A DNA stretch of 32,728 nt, from positions 1 through 32,728 of the IMG/VR virus record IMGVR_UViG_3300020118_000214, one strand, 5' to 3'. Source of the DNA: a virus. The notes under the pieces are model-generated. The model did not search any database. It saw nothing but the letters and a program-made list of their open reading frames with translations, and was not told the origin of the DNA. Shown here piece by piece: positions 21,779 through 30,162 of the stretch; position 1 is the stretch's first letter; each line of letters starts with the position of its first letter. A program made the translations under genes and the position numbers.

Positions 21779-22306
21779 ATGTCAGACGCGAAGCTGGTCA
21801 CGAGGACCATCGACGGGATGGTCTTCAGCATCGGGATGCTCACCGGGCGGCAAACTTCCCGGATGGGCCACCGACTGTCCAAGAACATCTTCCCGGCCGT
21901 GGGGAAAATTCTCTCCGGATTCGTCGACCAAGACAGCAAGGACCTCCTCGACTTCGACGTGAAGAAGATCCTCGCGAGCGTGGGCGACGCGCTGCCCAGG
22001 CTTTTCGAGACGCTCTCGGAGGACGAATTCATGGACATCCAGGACGTCTTCTTCGCGCAGGTGACGATGCAGGGCCCCGGGAAGGAGACGATCAGCGTCT
22101 CGCAGACCTACGACGCCATCTTCCGCGGACGCATGTCCACCGCGATGAAGCTGCTTCTTGCCTGCATCGAGGTCAACTACCGCGATTTTTGGCACGGGGA
22201 GGGGCTCGAGAAAGCCGTCGAAAAGGTAAAGCAGTTACGCTCCAAGCTCTCTCCCCGGACGTCGAAATCTGCTGGCCCATCTGGCGCCTCGTCACCGAGC
22301 GCATAG
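21779..22306 (+). CDS. Tail assembly chaperone, short form
   Basis: This encodes 175 residues from ATG 21779, preceded by GAAGGGA. It lies between tube and tape-measure genes, as tail assembly chaperones do. Residues 1-145 are helical with a TIDGMVFSIGML start and a late RDFWHGEGLEKAVEKV. The last 20 residues are Ser/Pro/Ala-rich with no visible structure. A second frame overlaps its end by 118 bases and continues chaperone-like sequence, the classic sign of a -1 programmed frameshift that makes a longer form. It keeps the tape measure soluble during tube assembly. Confidence 0.8.
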   Translation: MSDAKLVTRTIDGMVFSIGMLTGRQTSRMGHRLSKNIFPAVGKILSGFVDQDSKDLLDFDVKKILASVGDALPRLFETLSEDEFMDIQDVFFAQVTMQGPGKETISVSQTYDAIFRGRMSTAMKLLLACIEVNYRDFWHGEGLEKAVEKVKQLRSKLSPRTSKSAGPSGASSPSA

Positions 22307-22464
22307 CCACGCTCGAGGAGATCGACCGGTACTGGACCATCCTCGACATCGCCGACGCCAACGAAGCCCTGGACGCTCTGGCGGAGGCCAGGGACAGGCT
22401 GGAGAAGAAGAGCAACGAGGAGGCCCAGGCAAAAGCGCAGGCGCAGCGAGGTCAGGTAGAGTGA
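22189..22464 (+). CDS. Tail assembly chaperone frameshift extension (-1 frame)
   Basis: This frame is -1 relative to the short form, has no good start of its own (only a TTG at 22189 without a binding site) and contains SPDVEICWPIWRLVTERI and LDIADANEALD, patterns of chaperone C-terminal domains. It is probably translated as a fusion by -1 slippage. Candidate slip sites are the five-T run at 22186-22190 (codons GAT TTT TGG) and the four-A run at 22221-22224 (GAA AAG). The C-terminus is a charged coiled coil. The tape measure starts 7 bases after its stop. Confidence 0.65.
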   Translation: MARGGARESRRKGKAVTLQALSPDVEICWPIWRLVTERIATLEEIDRYWTILDIADANEALDALAEARDRLEKKSNEEAQAKAQAQRGQVE

Positions 22465-22471
22465 GGCAGCC

Positions 22472-24052
22472 GTGATCGTCCGAGAGCTGTTCGCCAAGCT
22501 GGGTCTCGAGTTGGAGGAGAATAAGTTCCTCCAAGCCCTGGGCCTATTCGAGCTCCTCAAGGAAGGCGCGGAGCTGATGGGCGAGGCCTTCGAGAAGTTC
22601 GGAGAGACCCTCGAGGAGGCCGTCATCGGCACGGCGGAAGCCGCGCACCACCTGGAGCTCTTGTCCCAGGAGGTGGGGGTCAACACGACGGCGCTGCAGG
22701 AGCTCGCCTACGCCGGGCAGTTCGCCAACTTGAGCGCGGACGAGATGGCCCAGTCGATGGGCAAGCTCGCGCGCACCGTGCAGCAGGCCCGAGAGGGCTC
22801 GGTGCAGGCGCAGGCGGCCTTCACCCAGGTTGGGGTGGGGATCTTCAACGCCAACGGGCAGGCCAAGGGCGCCGACGAGCTGCTCTTGGATATCGCAGAA
22901 CGCTTCAAGGCGATGCCTGACGGGATGCGGAAGACGGCGCTCGCGATGGAGCTCTTCGGGCGCTCCGGCAAGCAGCTCATCCCCCTGCTCAACAAGGGCA
23001 AGGAGGGGATCGGCGCCCTACGGCAGGAGGCGCAGGAGCTTGGCGTGGTGCTGGACGAGGAGACCGTCGAGGCGGGCTCGGAGCTCTCCTCCACGCTCAT
23101 CTCCCTCAAGTCCTTCGCCACCGGGCTTTTGCGTACCTTCGGCGCCCCGCTGCTCAAGCCGGTCGCGGAGCTGGGGCGCGCATTCCTGGAGTGGGCGAAG
23201 GCCAACCGGGAAGTCATCCGGAGCAACATCGAGGGATTCGCCAAGAGGTTGGTCTCCATCGTCAAGGGGCTGGTCTCCGTCGTGGCGTTCCTCGCGCGGA
23301 ACTTGAAGGCGCTGGGCATCCTGCTCGTCTCCGTGCTGGTCCCAGTGGTCGCCTCGATGCTGCCTGCGGCGATCACCGCCCTCATCGGCTTCTTCGGGGC
23401 GCTCGATGCGGCCGCCATCGGCGCGGCCATCAGCGCGGCGGCGGCGTGGCTCGCCGCGGTGGCGCCGTTCGCCTTGGTCGCGGCCGCGATCGCCGCCATC
23501 CTGGTGCTGCTCGACGACGTGCGCGGCTTCTTCGAGGGAGAGGACTCCTTCATCGGGGCCTTCGGCTTCAAGATCGTCGACAACATCGTCAAGAGCGTCA
23601 GCAGCGCGATCAAGGTGTTCGAGGACAGCTTCGCGAACTTATTCGCCTGGCTGGTGGAGAACGCGGCCGCAGCAGGACAAAAGATGCTCGAGTACCTCTC
23701 CTTCGGGCTCTACAAGGGCGACAAGGGTAAGGCCGCCGGTCAGGCGGCGTACGAGTTGGCCACGGCCGGTAACGCGTTCAACAACTCGTTGCTGGGCTCG
23801 CTGGCGGGCGGGGCGGCATCGATGGCGATCTCCCCACTCACCTCCCTCTTCGGTGGCGGCGCGAGCCCGGGAGCATCTGCTGCCGCTGCGCCGGCGGGCG
23901 GTGGAAAGAACGTCGTGGTCAACGCCAACTCCCCCATCACGGTCAACACCCAGCCTGGGCAGAGCCCCCACCAGGTGGGCGAGGAGGTGCGCAAGGTGGT
24001 GCGCGAGGAGCACGGGCGCTTGATGCAGGAGGCGGCTGCGGCCACGCACTAA
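22472..24052 (+). CDS. Tail tape measure protein
   Basis: This encodes 526 residues from GTG 22472. The N-terminal 250 residues are amphipathic helices, including a LELLSQEVGVNTTALQELAY-type segment and AMELFGRSGKQLIPLL, both widespread in tape-measure proteins. Residues 268-350 are strongly hydrophobic with Ala/Ile/Val-rich helices that could insert in the host inner membrane. The C-terminus is Gly/Ala/Pro-rich and then a charged helix. Length sets tail length; at about 0.15 nm per residue a tail near 80 nm is expected (inference). It is short for a myovirus. Confidence 0.85.
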   Translation: MIVRELFAKLGLELEENKFLQALGLFELLKEGAELMGEAFEKFGETLEEAVIGTAEAAHHLELLSQEVGVNTTALQELAYAGQFANLSADEMAQSMGKLARTVQQAREGSVQAQAAFTQVGVGIFNANGQAKGADELLLDIAERFKAMPDGMRKTALAMELFGRSGKQLIPLLNKGKEGIGALRQEAQELGVVLDEETVEAGSELSSTLISLKSFATGLLRTFGAPLLKPVAELGRAFLEWAKANREVIRSNIEGFAKRLVSIVKGLVSVVAFLARNLKALGILLVSVLVPVVASMLPAAITALIGFFGALDAAAIGAAISAAAAWLAAVAPFALVAAAIAAILVLLDDVRGFFEGEDSFIGAFGFKIVDNIVKSVSSAIKVFEDSFANLFAWLVENAAAAGQKMLEYLSFGLYKGDKGKAAGQAAYELATAGNAFNNSLLGSLAGGAASMAISPLTSLFGGGASPGASAAAAPAGGGKNVVVNANSPITVNTQPGQSPHQVGEEVRKVVREEHGRLMQEAAAATH

Positions 24053-24055
24053 GTC

Positions 24056-24682
24056 ATGGCGACCTACCAGGGGACTGTCATCATCGCTCTGCCGTCCGGG
24101 ACCGCGCTGGAGTTGGACGCGTCCATCTCCGAGTCGCACGACTTGAGCGTGGAGGTGACCCAGTGGCCCGTCGAGCAGGGCACCGACATGACGGACCACA
24201 AGAGGGTCAAGCCGGACATTTTGCGGATCAACGGCATCAAGAGTGACACGCCCATCCTCACCCAGGCGGAGTTGGCGGCCGCGGGCATCGTCACTTCAGA
24301 CTCGAACGGCAACTGGAAGCCGCCTGGCATCGTCGACGGGGCCTACCGCTTCCTGCGCTCGCTGGCGGCGAGCAAAGACAACGTGTCGATCGCCACGAAG
24401 AAGTGGAACTACGACGACATGGCGCTCACCTCGCTCAGCGTCCCCGAGGGGCCAGGTCACGAGGACATCCTCGACTTCACCGCGGTGTTCCAACAGATCC
24501 GCGTGGTGAGCAACAAGACTGTGCAGGTGGTGACGCGCACCCCTTCCGGACAGCCCACGCAGAACAACGGCAAGCAGGCCACCGCCCAGGCAACCGCCGC
24601 GCAGCAGAGCAAGACGATCCTCAAGCGATTCTCAGACGCGACGGGGCTCAGCACCAGCTTGACCAACCTGCTCTCGCACTAA
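24056..24682 (+). CDS. Dit-like baseplate/tail tip protein
   Basis: This encodes 208 residues from ATG 24056, 3 bases after the tape measure stop. No close ribosome binding site is visible, so coupling with the tape measure is likely. The first 150 residues fit the Dit-like phage tail protein pattern: SHDLSVEVTQWPVEQGTDMTDH followed by KPDILRINGIKSDTPI, then a helix and DILDFTAVFQQIRVV. This protein connects the tube to the baseplate hub. The last 50 residues are a Gln/Thr/Ala-rich linker and helix. Confidence 0.75.
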   Translation: MATYQGTVIIALPSGTALELDASISESHDLSVEVTQWPVEQGTDMTDHKRVKPDILRINGIKSDTPILTQAELAAAGIVTSDSNGNWKPPGIVDGAYRFLRSLAASKDNVSIATKKWNYDDMALTSLSVPEGPGHEDILDFTAVFQQIRVVSNKTVQVVTRTPSGQPTQNNGKQATAQATAAQQSKTILKRFSDATGLSTSLTNLLSH

Positions 24683-24686
24683 AGAA

Positions 24687-25019
24687 ATGGCCTCGGTCAT
24701 CATCCCCATCTCGGTCGGCGTTCCGGATCAACAGCTCCAGGTGGAGCTCGACTCGGTGACGTACACCTTGCGCTTCGTGTGGAACGCTCGAGCCAACGGT
24801 TGGTTCGTCAGCCTGATGGACGCCGAGGAGAACCCGGTCCTCATGGGCCGGCGGCTGGTCGTCTCCTGGCCCATCTGGGGTCGCTTCGTCGGTCGGCCCC
24901 TGGTGCCCCCAGGGCTCTTCGAGGCGATCGACACCAGCGGGCAGGACTTGGAAGCGGGCCTGGATGACTTAGGGGACCGCGTGCAGGTGATGTACACGCC
25001 CGAGGCGGACCTGACGTGA
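24687..25019 (+). CDS. Baseplate plug-like protein (DUF6983-type)
   Basis: This encodes 110 residues from ATG 24687, 4 bases after the previous stop, so translation is probably coupled. The sequence has PDQQLQVELDSVTYTLRFVWNARANGWFVSL, a pattern I recall for small baseplate plug proteins of contractile phages, and an all-beta body with VMYTPEADLT at the end. The last four bases overlap the next gene (GTGA). Confidence 0.7.
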   Translation: MASVIIPISVGVPDQQLQVELDSVTYTLRFVWNARANGWFVSLMDAEENPVLMGRRLVVSWPIWGRFVGRPLVPPGLFEAIDTSGQDLEAGLDDLGDRVQVMYTPEADLT

Positions 25020-25891
25020 CGCAGCTGCTCCAGCGCAAGTGCGTGGTAATCGTCGGGCCGCCCGACGCTGCGCTGCGCATCGAGGACTTGCGCGTGCGCT
25101 TCACGGTGCACAAGGACTCCTCCATCAAGCCCAACACGGCCGAGGTCCGCATCACCAACCTCTCGCCGAGTTCAAGGAAGCGGGTGCAGAACCGCGGGGA
25201 CCCGCTCATCATCCAGGCCGGCTACGAGGGGACCATCTCCACCCTGTTCTCAGGGCGCATCCGGACCTCCGACAACGTGCGCGAGGGTCCGGACTGGACC
25301 ACGCTCATCCGCAGCGGCGACGGGGAGAACGCCTACGCTTTCGCCTCCATCTCGACATCCTTCCGCGCGGGCACCTCCAAGTCCGCCGTCCTGACAGCGC
25401 TCGGCAACGCACTCGCCAACTTCGTGACGGACCCAATCGATGTGCGCGACGCGCTGAACACCTTCAGCGGGATCTCCGGGAGCGTGCGGCAGAACCTGGT
25501 GTGCCACGGCAAGGTGGTCGACTACCTGGATCCAATCCTCCGCCAGGCGGGCTACGAGTGGAGCATCCAGGGCGGGCGGCTGCAGGTGCTCAAGGTGGGT
25601 GACACCACGGCGCAGGCTGCTTTCGAGCTCTCCCCCACCTCCGGGATGATTGGCTCCGCGGAGCACGGCGCGGGAGACGGGAAGTTTCCCGAGGCGAAGG
25701 CCTCCATCATCAAGGTCCGCTGCCTGCTCGAGCCGCAGATCCAGCCCGGCCGGAAGATCAGCCTCGTCTCCGCGAGCGTGACGGGCATCCTCCGAGTCAT
25801 CGAGGGCGACTACATCGGGGACACGGGAGGGGGGCAGGCTTGGCACAACGAGCTGCAGGCCAAGCCTGCTCCCGGGAGTGTGGTCCAGTGA
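25016..25891 (+). CDS. Baseplate hub protein (gp27-like)
   Basis: This encodes 291 residues from GTG 25016, overlapping the previous stop. It has an N-terminal beta domain with DLRVRFTVHKDS and AEVRITNLSPSSRKRV, a common opening in hub proteins, followed by GDPLIIQAGYEG and FSGRIRTSDNVREGPDW. A later GYEWSIQGGRLQVL and the C-terminal GILRVIEGDYIGDT agree with the family. It carries the spike at the tail tip and probably forms a trimer. The next start overlaps its stop (GTGA). Confidence 0.8.
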   Translation: MTQLLQRKCVVIVGPPDAALRIEDLRVRFTVHKDSSIKPNTAEVRITNLSPSSRKRVQNRGDPLIIQAGYEGTISTLFSGRIRTSDNVREGPDWTTLIRSGDGENAYAFASISTSFRAGTSKSAVLTALGNALANFVTDPIDVRDALNTFSGISGSVRQNLVCHGKVVDYLDPILRQAGYEWSIQGGRLQVLKVGDTTAQAAFELSPTSGMIGSAEHGAGDGKFPEAKASIIKVRCLLEPQIQPGRKISLVSASVTGILRVIEGDYIGDTGGGQAWHNELQAKPAPGSVVQ

Positions 25892-26694
25892 ACTGCGCTC
25901 CCGACTTGCGGCGCGAGCCGTCCTTCGCGCAGGTGCTCTCCAACGCGCTGGCGGCCTTCGGGCTAAAGCTCCACACCAGCTGCCCGGGGGTGATCATCAG
26001 CTACGACGCGCAGAAGCAGGTGGCTGACGTGCAGCCCCAGGTGCAGCAACCCAAGCTGCAGGACGACAGCACCGTGGTGTTCGAGACGCCACCGGTCATC
26101 CCCAACGTGCCCGTGGAGTTCCCAGGGGGAGGAGGCTTCCGGATCACCTGGCCCGTGCAGAGCGGGGACCCGTGCATCCTGGATTTCCAGGAGTGCCCCA
26201 TCGACGCCTGGCTGCAGAACGGCGGCTCGGTCAACCCCGAGGATCTCTCCCGCTTCGAGTGGCACAACGCCGTGTGCAGGATGGGCGTTCGCACCAACAA
26301 CGCCGTGTGGAAGGGCCTCGCACAGCGGGGCATCAACGTTGGGGTCGACGGGGGACCGCAGATCGTCCTCACCTCCTCCGGCGTGGAGCTCGGCGCGCAG
26401 GAATCGGACCCAGCGATCGAGCCGGTCATCAAGGGGCAGACCTTCTCCACGGCGGTCGATACGTTGGGGGGTGCGTGGGACACGTGGCTGGGCGCGGTCG
26501 AAACTTGGGTCGCGGCGCTGACCGCCTACGCGCAGGCGATCAAAGCCATCGCGGATCCAACCAACGCCGCCACCCCGGTGCTTGTCGCGGCGAACGGAGT
26601 TTTGGCGACTGCCGCGGGCACGATGATCAGCGCGATCGCGACCTTCGAGAGCGGCGTGACCAACGCGCTCTCGGGGACCGTGAAGACGAAGTGA
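25888..26694 (+). CDS. Membrane-puncturing baseplate spike (Gp138 N-terminal domain)
   Basis: The GTG at 25888 overlaps the hub stop; an ATG-type start at 25840 would overlap the hub gene by 52 bases, so GTG is chosen, giving 268 residues. Residues 20-150 show the Gp138 spike pattern: VIISYDAQKQVADVQP, NVPVEFPGGGGFRITWPVQSGDPCILDF and a DAWLQNGG turn. A short beta-helix-like region (VDGGPQIVLTSSGVELG) follows. The C-terminal 70 residues are an Ala-rich helix, longer than a simple spike needs. It pierces the host outer membrane on contraction. Confidence 0.8.
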   Translation: MNCAPDLRREPSFAQVLSNALAAFGLKLHTSCPGVIISYDAQKQVADVQPQVQQPKLQDDSTVVFETPPVIPNVPVEFPGGGGFRITWPVQSGDPCILDFQECPIDAWLQNGGSVNPEDLSRFEWHNAVCRMGVRTNNAVWKGLAQRGINVGVDGGPQIVLTSSGVELGAQESDPAIEPVIKGQTFSTAVDTLGGAWDTWLGAVETWVAALTAYAQAIKAIADPTNAATPVLVAANGVLATAAGTMISAIATFESGVTNALSGTVKTK

Positions 26695-26714
26695 GGTAGG
26701 CTCGGAGAAACTCG

Positions 26715-27098
26715 ATGGCCGACGGGGATCTCGCGCTCGACGTGAACGGCGACCAGCTGTTCGACTCCACCGGGGACTCCGTGCAGCTTAAGGGAGTCCA
26801 GGCGGTCGCGGAGGACGTGCGCCGGCGCATTCTCTTCTTCCTGGGCGAGTATTTCTTGGACGTCGAGGGGGTCGGCGTGCCCTGGATTCAGCACGTCTTC
26901 GGGCAAAAAAATCCGGATCTGACGACCATCACCTCGGACCTCACCACCGCCATCCTCGGTGCGCCCGACATGCTCACGCTGGACGCCCTCGACCTCGAGT
27001 TTGACACCACGCAGCGCACCATGCAGGTAGGGTGGCAGGGAACCACGAGCTTCGGGCAGACTCCCTACCTGACGGTGGGAGTGCCTGCCCCGGCGTAA
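26715..27098 (+). CDS. Baseplate wedge protein (gpW/gp25-like)
   Basis: This encodes 127 residues from ATG 26715. The sequence includes LKGVQAVAEDVRRRILFFLGEYFLDVEGVGVPW, the gp25-type helix-plus-strand core that seeds the sheath, and a TLDALDLEFDTTQRTMQVGW stretch near the end. It lies directly before the J-like wedge gene, as in P2-like and other contractile systems. A run of six A bases at 26906-26911 within the gene is a minor oddity, but the reading frame is intact. Confidence 0.8.
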   Translation: MADGDLALDVNGDQLFDSTGDSVQLKGVQAVAEDVRRRILFFLGEYFLDVEGVGVPWIQHVFGQKNPDLTTITSDLTTAILGAPDMLTLDALDLEFDTTQRTMQVGWQGTTSFGQTPYLTVGVPAPA

Positions 27099-27113
27099 GG
27101 GAGGGAGAGTCTT

Positions 27114-28511
27114 TTGGCAACGTTCGGCGTGACGCCCCAGGGCTTCGTCAAGATGACGGTGCTGGACGTCCAGTCGGCCATCCAGGACGACTTCCGCAAC
27201 ACGTTCGGGCAGCAAGTCCCGGTCAACCCTCAGAGCTTGAACGGGCAGTACATCAACATCTGGGCGGAGCGCGAGGCCTCCGTCTGGGATTTGCTCGAGC
27301 TCGTCTACAACGACTTCGATCCGGATCAAGCCCTCGGCACCGGGCTCGACGGCATCTGCGCGCTGACCGGGACCCGCCGACAAGACCCGAAGTCCTCCAT
27401 CGTCACCGAGACGCTCACGGGCGTGCCCGGTGTCGTCGTGGCCGCGGGGAAGATCATCACGACTGTCGGGAGCAACATCCCCTTCCTCACCGACGCCTCG
27501 GCGACCATCGCCTCGGTGCCGGCTTGGGTCGGAAACACCAACTACTCGAGCGTCGGCACGCGCGTCACCAACGCGGGCAACGTGTACCAGCTCATCGGTC
27601 CCGGGGTGAGCGCTGCATCGGGAGGGCCCTCAGGCACCGGTAGCAGCATCCTCGACAACACGGCCATCTGGCGCTTCCTGGGAGCTGGGACGGGCGCGGT
27701 CGACGTGCTGGCGATGTCTCAGAATCAAGGCCCGCTCGAGGCCCCCTCGGGGACGCTCACGCAGATTCAGACTCCGGTCGCCGGCTGGAACGGGGCGATC
27801 AACGTGCTCGACGCCACGCTCGGCAGCGACGAGGAGACGGACGCTGCGCTGCGCATCGACCGCGAGGCGCAGCTGCGCGTCCCATCAAACGCTGCAGTCG
27901 GGGCGATCCGCACCGCACTGCTCAGAGTCAGCGGCGTCACCTCCGTGACGGTGCTGGAGAACGTCAGCGACGTCACCGTCGACACGATGCCGCCGCACTC
28001 GGTGGAGTGCGTGGTGATCGGCGGGGCAAACCAGGACATCTGGAATGCCCTGGTGACGACCGTCGGAGCCGGCGTCGACAACATGGTGGGCAACACATCT
28101 GGCACGGCGACGGACAGCCAGGGGGTGACGCACATCGTGGCGTTCACCCGTCCCACCAACGTGCCGATCTACGTGACGGTAAATCCCATCGTTGACCCGG
28201 GGAAGTTCCCGGTGGACGGCGCGACGCAGATCAAGGACCTGGTGGTGACCTACGGCGATCAATTCGTCGCGGACCAGGACGTCGTCTCCTACCTCATCGG
28301 CGCGGCGATCATGAACGGCGTCGCAGCCCCCAACCTGCCGGCGATCCCCGGTGTGCCCGGCGTGCTGGACCCTGGCAACGGCGGCGCGGGCATCTTGATC
28401 AGCACGACGATCAACCCGACCCTCCAGACCACAGTGCCGATCAGCGCTCGGCAGATCGCCACCTTCGACACCTCTCGCGTCACCGTCAATCCGACCAACG
28501 GGAACCTCTAA
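27114..28511 (+). CDS. Baseplate J-like wedge protein with inserted module
   Basis: This encodes 465 residues from TTG 27114, after GGGAGGGAGA at 27100-27109. Key J-like features: DDFRNTFGQQVPVNPQS near residue 24, an EREASVWDLLELVYNDFDPDQALG helix, and GSDEETDAALRIDREAQLR near 240. Residues 138-190 are an extra module with W138, VTNAGNVYQLI, GPSGTG and a W-R-F-L-G end, like that in the gene at 14354. J-like proteins form the baseplate wedge ring. The stop overlaps the next ATG (TAATG). Confidence 0.85.
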   Translation: MATFGVTPQGFVKMTVLDVQSAIQDDFRNTFGQQVPVNPQSLNGQYINIWAEREASVWDLLELVYNDFDPDQALGTGLDGICALTGTRRQDPKSSIVTETLTGVPGVVVAAGKIITTVGSNIPFLTDASATIASVPAWVGNTNYSSVGTRVTNAGNVYQLIGPGVSAASGGPSGTGSSILDNTAIWRFLGAGTGAVDVLAMSQNQGPLEAPSGTLTQIQTPVAGWNGAINVLDATLGSDEETDAALRIDREAQLRVPSNAAVGAIRTALLRVSGVTSVTVLENVSDVTVDTMPPHSVECVVIGGANQDIWNALVTTVGAGVDNMVGNTSGTATDSQGVTHIVAFTRPTNVPIYVTVNPIVDPGKFPVDGATQIKDLVVTYGDQFVADQDVVSYLIGAAIMNGVAAPNLPAIPGVPGVLDPGNGGAGILISTTINPTLQTTVPISARQIATFDTSRVTVNPTNGNL

Positions 28512-29512
28512 TGCGCACTCTGCTCCTCGCAGTGGCCCTGACAGCTCGAGCGGCCCTGGCCCAGACGCTCTTCGACGGCGGCGCGCCGGCGCTCCCCATC
28601 ACCAAGCAGGACGCCCGCATCCGGACCACTCCGCTGAACCAGACCTACACCGCGGCGGACATGAACTCCGTGAGCGGAAACATCTACCTCATCGAGCAGG
28701 CGCTCTTAGGTGACGGAGGCACCGCCAACTACTCACAATTGAGCTCCGGATGGCTCAAGGCCTTCGACTGCGACTTCAGCGCGCAGGCCAACACCGCGCT
28801 CGACGGTGGGGACGGCACCGTCTACACCATCTGCGGCCTCCCCTGGACCACCACAGGTCGCGGCGCGGGTTCCAATACGTGGGGCTACGCGGAGATCGAT
28901 GCCGGGCTGACGCTGGTGCAATACGACGCCGGCGACACTGGCTCTGGCTACTGCATGGGGAACAACTCGGGCACGGTTACAGGCATCTACACCTCGCTCT
29001 ACTCGATTATCCCGAACTTGACCCCCAGCACCGGCATTCGCGCGACGGTGCAGTGGACCGGGGCTCCGAACGCCACTACATCGCACGACGCGATCATCGT
29101 CACGGCGAGTCCGTGGAAGGCTCCCTCCCCCAACTTCAACATGGGGCCCTGCCTGCGCTATGGGTGGACCACGCAGCTCGCCTTTCAGTGCGTCAACTCG
29201 AGCAACACCTCGAGCGCGTGGGGGGCATCTGGCTTTCCCGGGGGCAGTCCCTGGAATGCCCCGTCTTGGACACGCATCACCGCAAGGCTGGGCTACGGAG
29301 ACGGTCAGGCGCACTGCGCGGTCAACGACGGTGGTGTCACAGTGGATTGGATGCCGGCGGCCGCAGTGCCCAGCACAACCGTGACGGCGGGCTCCCTCAA
29401 TGGCTTTGACCCGCCGAACGTCTACCTGCTCCTGGCGGCGGGCAGGACCACCAATGCCAGCCCTCCTCTCATCGGCTCCATCAAGCGCGTCATACTCGAG
29501 TACAAGCCCTAA
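28511..29512 (+). CDS. Exported lectin-like/fibre protein coupled to baseplate J
   Basis: This encodes 333 residues from ATG 28511, overlapping the stop of the J gene (TAATG), so expression is coupled. Residues 1-17 form a clear Sec signal peptide (R2, a Leu/Ala-rich core, cleavage after ALA). Residues 40-65 have TYTAADMNSVSGNIYLIEQAL, a pattern seen near the base of tail fibres. The rest is a beta-rich, concanavalin/LamG-like domain with several Cys residues and SWTRITARLGYGDG. Its position between the J and DUF2612 genes argues for a virion role, yet it carries an export signal. Lectin function is inferred. Confidence 0.65.
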   Translation: MRTLLLAVALTARAALAQTLFDGGAPALPITKQDARIRTTPLNQTYTAADMNSVSGNIYLIEQALLGDGGTANYSQLSSGWLKAFDCDFSAQANTALDGGDGTVYTICGLPWTTTGRGAGSNTWGYAEIDAGLTLVQYDAGDTGSGYCMGNNSGTVTGIYTSLYSIIPNLTPSTGIRATVQWTGAPNATTSHDAIIVTASPWKAPSPNFNMGPCLRYGWTTQLAFQCVNSSNTSSAWGASGFPGGSPWNAPSWTRITARLGYGDGQAHCAVNDGGVTVDWMPAAAVPSTTVTAGSLNGFDPPNVYLLLAAGRTTNASPPLIGSIKRVILEYKP

Positions 29513-29515
29513 GCG

Positions 29516-30151
29516 ATGCCAGCCCTGTTCCCATTCCAGCTGCCCTTCGAGGAGGGAAGCTCACCGTACGACCCGGTCCACGACACCGACGTCCTGGACG
29601 AGTGTCTGGCGCGGCTGGCCGAGCAGTACAAGAATAAGCCGAACATCGCGGCCTACGTGGGGATCCTCTCGCGGCGGCTGCAGCTGCTCGAGGACACCGC
29701 ATGGGACATCCTCACGCTCCGGCGGATCACCAGCGCCACGGGTGCGCAGCTGGACGTGCTGGGGAAGATCGTCGACCAGCCGCGAAACGGTCTGGGTGAT
29801 CCCGACTACACCAACTGCATCATGGCCAAGGTGTTCTGCAACAGGAGCTCGGGCTCCGACGAGGACATCTACACCGTCTTCAACTACGTGCTCCTGCCCG
29901 GGCTAACGCAGGGCATCTTCTACCAGCTGGACTGCGCCTTCGAACTGGTCATCTCCAACGGGGTGCTGCCTGCGCCGTGGAACACGATCTTCCTCACGTT
30001 CCTGCGCCAGGCCAGGATGGCGGGGGTGAGAGGCGTGCTGCGGTACTTGAACAGCCCGCTGAATCAAAGCTTCACGTTTGCCGCTCACGGCGGTGGACCT
30101 GGCCCAGGGTTGGGGTTCAATCAGGGAAAGTTCGCGAGCGCCTACGCGTGA
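29516..30151 (+). CDS. Baseplate protein (DUF2612 / tail protein I-like)
   Basis: This encodes 211 residues from ATG 29516, 3 bases after the previous stop. A helical first half contains DECLARLAEQYKNKPNIAAYVGILSRRLQLLEDTAWDI and then ATGAQLDVLGKIVDQPRNGL, which matches the DUF2612 pattern. The second half has FELVISNGVL and a helical ARMAGVRGVLRYLN. It links the J ring to fibres. The last 20 residues are a Gly-rich GFNQGKFASAYA-type tail. Confidence 0.85.
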   Translation: MPALFPFQLPFEEGSSPYDPVHDTDVLDECLARLAEQYKNKPNIAAYVGILSRRLQLLEDTAWDILTLRRITSATGAQLDVLGKIVDQPRNGLGDPDYTNCIMAKVFCNRSSGSDEDIYTVFNYVLLPGLTQGIFYQLDCAFELVISNGVLPAPWNTIFLTFLRQARMAGVRGVLRYLNSPLNQSFTFAAHGGGPGPGLGFNQGKFASAYA

Positions 30152-30162
30152 GGGGTTGATCG

